The notes below the pieces were generated by a model. It was not told where the DNA came from, did no database searches, and saw only the letters and a program-made list of their open reading frames with translations. Shown in pieces: positions 5,542 through 10,723 of a DNA stretch of 10,723 nucleotides. How positions within the stretch are numbered: position 1 is the stretch's first letter; each line of letters starts with the position of its first letter. This DNA comes from Selenomonadaceae bacterium (lineage in GTDB: Bacteria > Bacillota > Negativicutes > Selenomonadales > Selenomonadaceae). Location of the stretch: the NCBI GenBank assembly GCA_017484235.1, contig JAFUTM010000390.1:1-10723 (forward strand). The letters run 5' to 3'. A program made the position numbers and the translations under genes.

Positions 5542-7599
5542 TCATAAAACAATTTTTTCAAAACTGGCAGCTTTATGAAGAAGACTATTAATAGATTGGA
5601 GCAGCGCAAGACGATTATTACGAATATTGAGGTTTTCGTCCATTACCATAACTGAATCGAAGAACGCATCTATTGGTGTTGAAAGTTTTTTCAATGCGTC
5701 TAAGGCACCGGCAAAGTCATTTTTATTAATCAGCTCATCAGCAACAACCTTAATCGCCTCAAATGCTTTATACAGCGTAATTTCTGCCTCAACAGTCAAG
5801 ATACCGGCATCAATCTTATCCGAATCAGCCTTTTTAGCCAGATTGCCAACACGCACAAAGGATTGAATCGTTTTGGTTGAATCGGCAGGTTTAACGAAAT
5901 TAGACAAAGCGGACGCCTTTAGTGTCACGCTGTAAATATCATCTACATCATCAATCACTGCATCAATAACGTCATATCGAGTATCATCTGACAACAAATT
6001 TTTCACTCTGAGGCGCATAAAATCTGCAACATCATTTTGTAACTTCTCACGGCCGACTTCATCAGTGATTTTTAATAAATCCATTGCTGTGTCGACGAGT
6101 TTTTTAATGGAAATTGACCATTGAGCCTCAACGATTGTATTTACAATTCCAAGAGCCTGGCGCCTAAGCGCAAATGGATCCTGTGAGCCGGTCGGAATCA
6201 GACCTCTGCTAAAAGTTGAAACGAGGTTATCAATTTTGTCGGCTAAACTTACAATCCGGCCTGCTGTGGATTTCGGTTGACTATCGCCTGCAAATCGCGG
6301 CATGTAGTGCTCGTCAATTGCCAATGCAACAGCGGCATCCTCACCGTCAAGTTTGGCATATTCACGTCCCATTATGCCTTGCAGTTCAGTAAATTCCGTC
6401 ACCATTCCGGTTACGAGATCAGCTTTCGACAATTTAGCTGCGCGGATTGCACGCGACTTATCTTCATCGCTAATTTTTAATAGGTCGGCAATCGTCTCCG
6501 CTAATTTTTCAAGTCGTTCCGTCTTTTCATAGATTGAGCCGAGACCTTCCTGGAATACGACAGTTTTTAATTTGTCGCGGTGCTGCTCAAGTGACTTCTT
6601 GCGGTCTTCATTGAAGAAAAATTGCGCATCTTCCAATCTGGCTTTAAGTACACGTTCATTACCGTGCTGCACAATGTCCAAAAAGTCGCGACCGCCATTA
6701 CGCACTGTAATAAACAGTGGCATCAATTCGCCTTCAAAAGTTTTGACAGGGAAGTATCTCTGATGATCGCGCATTGGCGTTATGACTGCTTCAGCCGGCA
6801 GCTTTAAGTACTCAGTATCAAATTTGCCAGCAAGTGCCGTTGGATATTCAACCAAATATAAAACTTCTTCCAAAAGGTCGTCAGTGATTTCAGCTTTGCC
6901 GCCGCACTCTTTGGCAACTGCTTCAATTTCAGCGACAATCATTGTGCGACGCTGCTCCTGATCTACAATTACAAATTCTTTTTCACAAGCGCTGACGTAA
7001 TCTTTGGCACTGGCAATTTCAAAATCACCAGAACCTAAGAATCTGTGACCGCGTGAAGTTCTGCCGGACTTGACATTTGCCAACTCAAATGGAATGATCT
7101 CATCGCCGAAAAGTGCAACAATCCAGCGCAGTGGGCGGATAAACTTAAAATCTAAATTGCCCCAACGCATATTGTTAGGAAAATTCAAGTCGCAGATAAT
7201 CTGAGGCATCATCTTAGCCAAAAGTTCTGATGTAGGTTTGCCACTTTCATGAACGACAGCATAAACATAGCCGTCTTTAGTCACAAGATCAGCTGGATCA
7301 ACTTTTTGGCCGCGAGCGAATCCGACTGCTGCCTTTGAAGGTTTGCCGTCTGCGTCAAAAGCAATTTTAGCTGAAGGGCCACGTCTTTCCTGCGAAATGT
7401 CAGCCTGACGTTCGTTAACATCATTAATTAAAAGTGCCAGTCGTCTCGGTGTGCCGAGTGTTTTAACTTCACCGACCTCAATGCGTGCTTCTTTAAAAGC
7501 TGTCTCGGCGATTGATTTTAATTGTGATAAGATATTCGGCATCGCGTGTGCCGGTATTTCTTCTGTACCAATTTCCAACAAAATACTTCTTTTATTCAT
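5542..7599 (-). CDS. glyS: glycyl-tRNA synthetase beta subunit
   Basis: This is the beta chain of the bacterial two-subunit (alpha2-beta2 type) glycyl-tRNA synthetase, which supplies tRNA recognition for charging tRNA-Gly in the cytoplasm. The length of 685 aa is normal. The N-terminus LLEIGTEEIPAHAMPNIL and TPRRLALLI are family hallmarks. The central part has MRWGNLDFKFIRPLRWIVAL (144-163) and ITPMRDHQRYFPV (273-285). The HD-like region includes KADLVTGMVTEFTELQGIMG (392-411) and DEHYMPRFAGD (429-439), followed by LADKIDNLVSTFSRGLIPTG (452-471) and DPFALRRQALGIV (474-486). The C-terminal ~110 residues form the helical anticodon-binding-type domain. GAGGTGAT precedes the ATG. The gene follows glyQ after 121 bp filled by an inverted repeat; I see no promoter in that gap, so it is probably cotranscribed with glyQ. 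Confidence 0.97.
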   Translation of the reverse strand: MNKRSILLEIGTEEIPAHAMPNILSQLKSIAETAFKEARIEVGEVKTLGTPRRLALLINDVNERQADISQERRGPSAKIAFDADGKPSKAAVGFARGQKVDPADLVTKDGYVYAVVHESGKPTSELLAKMMPQIICDLNFPNNMRWGNLDFKFIRPLRWIVALFGDEIIPFELANVKSGRTSRGHRFLGSGDFEIASAKDYVSACEKEFVIVDQEQRRTMIVAEIEAVAKECGGKAEITDDLLEEVLYLVEYPTALAGKFDTEYLKLPAEAVITPMRDHQRYFPVKTFEGELMPLFITVRNGGRDFLDIVQHGNERVLKARLEDAQFFFNEDRKKSLEQHRDKLKTVVFQEGLGSIYEKTERLEKLAETIADLLKISDEDKSRAIRAAKLSKADLVTGMVTEFTELQGIMGREYAKLDGEDAAVALAIDEHYMPRFAGDSQPKSTAGRIVSLADKIDNLVSTFSRGLIPTGSQDPFALRRQALGIVNTIVEAQWSISIKKLVDTAMDLLKITDEVGREKLQNDVADFMRLRVKNLLSDDTRYDVIDAVIDDVDDIYSVTLKASALSNFVKPADSTKTIQSFVRVGNLAKKADSDKIDAGILTVEAEITLYKAFEAIKVVADELINKNDFAGALDALKKLSTPIDAFFDSVMVMDENLNIRNNRLALLQSINSLLHKAASFEKIVL

Positions 7600-7620
7600 T
7601 TAACGCATCACCTCAAAATT

Positions 7621-7713
7621 AATTAGGAATTAGGAATGAGAAATTAGGAATTGGAGTAACGATTTTGATAGTACCGATTTTAATTCATAATTCCTAATTC
7701 AGCATTCCTAATT
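7621..7713. repeat. inverted-repeat element between glyQ and glyS built from AATTAGGAAT units
   Basis: Two 25-bp arms (7628-7652 and 7689-7713) are inverted copies identical at 22 positions, differing only in the central three bases. Each arm is itself a direct repeat of AATTAGGAAT. One further copy of the unit starts at 7621, just outside the left arm, giving three units on the left and two on the right. The 36-base loop holds a partial repeat of CGATTTT. It fills nearly the whole glyQ-glyS gap. The stem is AT-rich and lacks a clean T tail, so it is unlikely to be a strong terminator. It resembles a small palindromic intergenic repeat or MITE remnant. In the glyQ-glyS transcript it would fold into a long stem just upstream of the glyS ribosome binding site. 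Confidence 0.7.
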
Positions 7714-7720
7714 AGTTTCA

Positions 7721-8593
7721 TCATTTGTCATTTAACATTGGGTATCCGAGTTCTTCGCGCTGTTTAAGATAACATTCAGCACACATTCTCGCTAGTTTAC
7801 GGACTCGACCAATAAAAGCCGTCCGTTCACTAACACTAATTGCGCCGCGTGCATCAAGCAGATTAAACGTATGCGAACATTTCAATACATAGTCATAAGC
7901 CGGATGAACATAACCAAGCTTAATAATATGTACAGCCTCAGCCTCATATTTTTCAAAAAGATCAAACAACAACTTCTCGTCGGACAGATCAAATGCATAG
8001 CTCGACTGCTCATACTCATTTTGATGAAAAATGTCGCCGTAAGTCACATTGTCCGTCCATTTTACATCGTAGACATTTTCAACGCCCTGAATATACATCG
8101 CAAGACGCTCAAGTCCATATGTTATTTCAACGGCAACCGGCTTTACATCTTGAGAGCCGACCTGTTGAAAATAAGTAAACTGAGTTATCTCCATACCGTC
8201 AAGCCAAACTTCCCAGCCTAAGCCCCAAGCACCAAGTGTCGGTGATTCCCAGTTATCTTCAACAAAGCGAATGTCGTGCTTTTTAGCCTCAATACCTATC
8301 GCAGCGAGACTGTCAAGGTACAGCTCTTGTATATTATCCGGTGAAGGTTTCATAATGAGCTGCAGCTGATGATGCTGATAAAGACGGTTTGGATTGTCGC
8401 CATAACGACCGTCAGCCGGACGACGCGACGGCTCAACGTAAGCAACATTCCACGGTTCTGGTCCGAGAACGCGAAGAAATGTAAACGGATTCATCGTTCC
8501 GGCACCTTTTTCAATATCATATGGTTCTGCTAAAATGCAGCCCTGATCTGACCAAAATTTTTGTAATGCAAATACAAGTTCCTGAAATTTCAT
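7721..8593 (-). CDS. glyQ: glycyl-tRNA synthetase alpha subunit
   Basis: This is the catalytic alpha chain (290 aa, full length) that activates glycine with ATP and, with GlyS, charges tRNA-Gly. It is a class II synthetase. Family signatures include GAGTMNPFTFLRVLGPEPWN (30-49), YVEPSRRPADGRYGDNPNRL (52-71) and the motif-2-like block around NWESPTLGAWGLGWEVWLDG (114-133) with EITQFTYFQQVG. The motif-3-like EITYGLERLAMYIQ is at 156-169. The C-terminus, with the FNLLDARGAISVSERTAFIG segment, is helical. AGGAGG (8607-8612) precedes the ATG by a rather long 13-nt spacer. The gene is driven by a good promoter about 80-105 bases upstream. The leader of about 70 nt is too short for a T-box, so tRNA-dependent control by that route is not indicated. 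Confidence 0.97.
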   Translation of the reverse strand: MKFQELVFALQKFWSDQGCILAEPYDIEKGAGTMNPFTFLRVLGPEPWNVAYVEPSRRPADGRYGDNPNRLYQHHQLQLIMKPSPDNIQELYLDSLAAIGIEAKKHDIRFVEDNWESPTLGAWGLGWEVWLDGMEITQFTYFQQVGSQDVKPVAVEITYGLERLAMYIQGVENVYDVKWTDNVTYGDIFHQNEYEQSSYAFDLSDEKLLFDLFEKYEAEAVHIIKLGYVHPAYDYVLKCSHTFNLLDARGAISVSERTAFIGRVRKLARMCAECYLKQREELGYPMLNDK

Positions 8594-8671
8594 TATTTAT
8601 TGGGAGCCTCCTATACACATTATATTTTTATTCTCAATCTCAAAATTTATATTTATAATACATACTGATAA

Positions 8672-8700
8672 GTTATACCAAATTACCGCGCAATTGTCAA
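8672..8700 (-). promoter_or_regulatory. sigma-70 type promoter of glyQ-glyS
   Basis: On the minus strand TTGACA (8695-8700), a 17-base spacer and TATAAC (8672-8677) form a near-consensus primary-sigma promoter. The predicted start is near 8665, giving a leader of roughly 70 nt. The -35 box overlaps the TGA stop codon (8697-8699) of the upstream membrane-protein gene. Confidence 0.85.
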
Positions 8701-9149
8701 CGATAATAAATTTGATGCCACTCCGGCAGCTGAGTTCCAGTAAGCAGTTCAATTATCGGTTTAAAGAACTGGTAAACTAAGCCCCAAGCCGGTATCAACG
8801 ATATTCCAAAGAACAAAACTAAATTAAAAAGCAATGCAGCAAGTGATTTTCTAAAAATTGCGTAGATAGATAAAATGCCGCATAAGCCCCAAACTGCCAT
8901 CTGCCAGTATTCGGCACCGAGCACGTTGTTCCACTTAGCATAAATCAATATACTGGTTACAATCAAAATCAGGATTGACAGCATAAAAATCCACTTATAT
9001 TTAGTAGAGATATTGAATATTCCATTTGAGGTCTCGTTTTGCGGTTCAGACTTATCTTTTAAATTTATATCCGATTTAGACTCGTCAACCGACAAGCTGC
9101 CGTTTGGTGGGAAACTGTTCGATTGACTATCATTTTTATTTTCGTCCAT
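8697..9149 (-). CDS. small predicted membrane protein of unknown function
   Basis: I do not recognise this 150-aa protein. Residues 1-50 are polar, rich in S, N, D and K, and probably disordered. Three hydrophobic segments follow at about 53-71, 81-99 and 103-123, and then a short tail ending in PEWHQIYYR. There is no cleavable signal peptide, so the N-terminal arm should be a cytoplasmic or external extension of a three-helix inner-membrane protein. A GTG in frame at 9158 overlaps the GAGGAG ribosome binding site (9158-9163), so I place the start at the ATG at 9149, 8 nt downstream of it. A candidate promoter lies just upstream. The next gene, glyQ, has its own promoter overlapping this stop codon, which suggests separate regulation. 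No enzymatic motif is visible. Confidence 0.8.
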   Translation of the reverse strand: MDENKNDSQSNSFPPNGSLSVDESKSDINLKDKSEPQNETSNGIFNISTKYKWIFMLSILILIVTSILIYAKWNNVLGAEYWQMAVWGLCGILSIYAIFRKSLAALLFNLVLFFGISLIPAWGLVYQFFKPIIELLTGTQLPEWHQIYYR

Positions 9150-9157
9150 AAGCCACA

Positions 9158-9163
9158 CTCCTC
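9158..9163 (-). promoter_or_regulatory. ribosome binding site of the small membrane protein, decides the start
   Basis: GAGGAG lies 8 nt before the ATG at 9149. The alternative in-frame GTG (9156-9158) starts within this site and cannot use it. Confidence 0.75.
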
Positions 9164-9184
9164 ATAATCATCATACTTCACTTT

Positions 9185-9213
9185 ATTTTACTACCAATCG
9201 CCTTACAATGCAA
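9185..9213 (-). promoter_or_regulatory. probable promoter of the small membrane protein gene
   Basis: On the minus strand TTGCAT (9208-9213) and TAAAAT (9185-9190) are separated by exactly 17 bases. The predicted start near 9178 gives a leader of about 30 nt with a good ribosome binding site. It lies in the 74-bp gap after the histidine kinase stop. No clear terminator is visible in that gap, so read-through from the kinase gene is also possible. Confidence 0.6.
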
Positions 9214-9223
9214 CAATAATAAT

Positions 9224-10723
9224 TTACATTTCACTCATTTCACTCGTATCATTCAAAAGTGAATTAATAGTATCCCAGTCCAATTTAGTCGCAGCATCTT
9301 TAATTTGTTTATAGCGGGCAGCCTCATTGTCTGGCAGTTTATAGTCATCAAGCGACTGGAATATAAACATCAGTGAGTCGTAGTCAAAAGATGCAGCAAC
9401 GTCTTTCATCGCACCATAAGCCTCCGTCAATTCAGCGGCATCAATCAGCGGCTTATCAGAATCATCTTCATCAGTCTGAATCAGCGGCGCAAGCTTTTCT
9501 GCGTAGCTTCTGTAGAGTTTTAACAACGGCTCCGTATCCTGTTGAATTTCGTTAATATAACCGGAGTTGCCGGCGTCTTCCAGTCGTTTAGCGCGTTCGG
9601 ATAACTCAAGTGCGCCAATCACTCGTGATGAACTCTTTAAAGCGTGTACCTTTGTCGTGTAATTTTTCCAATCACCGGTTTTATAGAAGCCCTCAATATC
9701 ATCAGCGCCACTTGCGATTGACTGTGCAAAGACGGTCAGCGCATCAAGGTAAGCATCTTCTCCGCCGCAGTGATTTATACCCTCTGCAGTGTTGAGACCT
9801 TCAACTTTTGTCAGCCATTCCGGTAAATTAACTTTTTTGACAGGCTCATCATCTAGTTTATCATTAATAGTGACTTTATCTTTGGGCAGATACTTAACGA
9901 GCATATTTTCAAGATGAATACTGTTAATCGGTTTCGTCAAATAATCTTGGAAGCCAGCAGAGATGTACTGCTCACGCGCACCGCTGATTGCGTTTGCCGT
10001 CAATGAAACGACGGGCGTATCGACACTAAGATTGGTAGGCAAACTTTTCATCTTGTTGAGAGTTTCGATTACGTCCATACCAGGCATACGATGATCTAAG
10101 AATATAAGATCATATTTATTCTTCTGCACCATTTTTAAACAATCGTATCCACTTTCAGCCGTATCAATCTTGATTTGTGTCTGTTTTAAAAGACCTTTAA
10201 CAACGGTTAGATTCATAACGGTATCGTCAACGACTAAAATCCTGGCGTTCGGCGCAGTAAATGACACGTGATATTCTTTGTGCTGATTAAGAGAGTGTTT
10301 ATAATTCTGTTGAAAATCGCCGACAGGTTCACTGTTCATAACCTTCTGCTCAATATGGAATGAAAAGGTTGAACCTTTACCGTAGACGCTGTCAACATAT
10401 AATTTGCTGCCCATTAGTTTGAGCAAACGCTGAGTAATGTTCATACCGAGACCGGTGCCCTCAATCGTGCGGTTGCGTTCCTCTTCAATACGCTCAAAAG
10501 CACTGAACAACTTTGCAATATCTTCCTGCTTAATTCCAATACCAGTGTCGGTGACGCTGACGACGAGGATAATGGAGTCAGTGCCCTTTTCTTTATAATC
10601 AACGTCAAGTGTGATGGAACCTTTTTCGGTGTATTTAACGGCATTGGTTAAAATATTCGTGATGACCTGCTTGATTCGGATTTCATCGCCAAACAGCACA
10701 CTCGGCGTATTAGGAGAAACATT
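9224..10723 (-). CDS. hybrid histidine kinase, C-terminal part (HATPase-REC-Hpt), 5' end beyond the window
   Basis: The frame is open to the window edge, leaving about 499 codons; the sensor and the histidine-bearing dimerisation domain lie outside. Numbering from the GTG codon at 10697-10699, the ATP-binding domain has GDEIRIKQVITNILTNAVKY (N box, 4-23), DTGIGI (51-56), the F-box AFER and GTGLGM (81-86). A receiver domain (about 152-272) has D158 and D159, phosphoacceptor D202 in FLDHRMPGMD, T234 and K256. An Hpt domain (about 310-400) carries the phosphorelay histidine H352 in HALKSSSRVIG. An acidic linker and a ~70-residue helical C-terminal extension follow, without a recognised domain. 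All phosphotransfer residues visible here are present, so this looks like an active phosphorelay kinase. No cognate response regulator with an output domain is in the window, so its target is unknown. The internal GTG is not a plausible start because it lies inside the ATP-binding domain. Confidence 0.93.
   Translation of the reverse strand, partial: NVSPNTPSVLFGDEIRIKQVITNILTNAVKYTEKGSITLDVDYKEKGTDSIILVVSVTDTGIGIKQEDIAKLFSAFERIEEERNRTIEGTGLGMNITQRLLKLMGSKLYVDSVYGKGSTFSFHIEQKVMNSEPVGDFQQNYKHSLNQHKEYHVSFTAPNARILVVDDTVMNLTVVKGLLKQTQIKIDTAESGYDCLKMVQKNKYDLIFLDHRMPGMDVIETLNKMKSLPTNLSVDTPVVSLTANAISGAREQYISAGFQDYLTKPINSIHLENMLVKYLPKDKVTINDKLDDEPVKKVNLPEWLTKVEGLNTAEGINHCGGEDAYLDALTVFAQSIASGADDIEGFYKTGDWKNYTTKVHALKSSSRVIGALELSERAKRLEDAGNSGYINEIQQDTEPLLKLYRSYAEKLAPLIQTDEDDSDKPLIDAAELTEAYGAMKDVAASFDYDSLMFIFQSLDDYKLPDNEAARYKQIKDAATKLDWDTINSLLNDTSEMSEM

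Noticed and set aside
7871..8221. Plus-strand open frame of 116 codons opposite glyQ
   Set aside because: It lies wholly inside the strongly conserved glyQ coding sequence, has no convincing ribosome binding site and resembles no protein; it is an antisense shadow.
8594..8696. T-box riboswitch upstream of glyQ
   Set aside because: The promoter lies inside this 103-bp gap, leaving a leader of only about 70 nt. There is no T-box consensus, specifier stem or terminator hairpin.

Overview
The window looks like an ordinary chromosomal stretch of an AT-rich, low-GC member of the Firmicutes/Bacillota. The evidence is the two-subunit glycyl-tRNA synthetase order glyQ-glyS, followed downstream by dnaG-rpoD (a Firmicutes-type neighbourhood), strong GGAGG-type ribosome binding sites, and a multidomain hybrid histidine kinase. 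A Gram-negative-type Firmicute (Negativicutes) is my guess, but nothing here proves it.

Every confident gene is on the minus strand, so transcription runs from high to low coordinates. In that order the window holds: the 3' two-thirds or so of a hybrid histidine kinase (HATPase, receiver, Hpt; 9224-10723, cut by the edge); a small unrecognised three-helix membrane protein (8697-9149) with its own promoter; glyQ (7721-8593) with a near-consensus promoter; a 93-bp inverted-repeat element between glyQ and glyS; glyS (5542-7599); a PAS/degenerate-GGDEF/EAL protein (3713-5404) closed by a hairpin terminator; dnaG (1634-3519), split by a frameshift at a run of ten A; and rpoD (376-1605), closed by a hairpin terminator that overlaps its stop codon. 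Bases 1-322 hold a possible 3' tail of a convergent gene, three degenerate ~33-bp repeat units and two perfect hairpins.

The genes form several transcription units. glyQ-glyS supply glycyl-tRNA, and dnaG-rpoD supply primase and the housekeeping sigma factor. The cyclic-di-GMP protein sits between them as a signalling gene with its own terminator. The histidine kinase and the small membrane protein appear to be separate units.

The most notable feature is dnaG. This essential gene reads in two frames that meet exactly at an A10 run (2976-2985). It is either expressed by slippage or is a homopolymer error in the sequence. I found no clearly new defence, mobile or CRISPR system.
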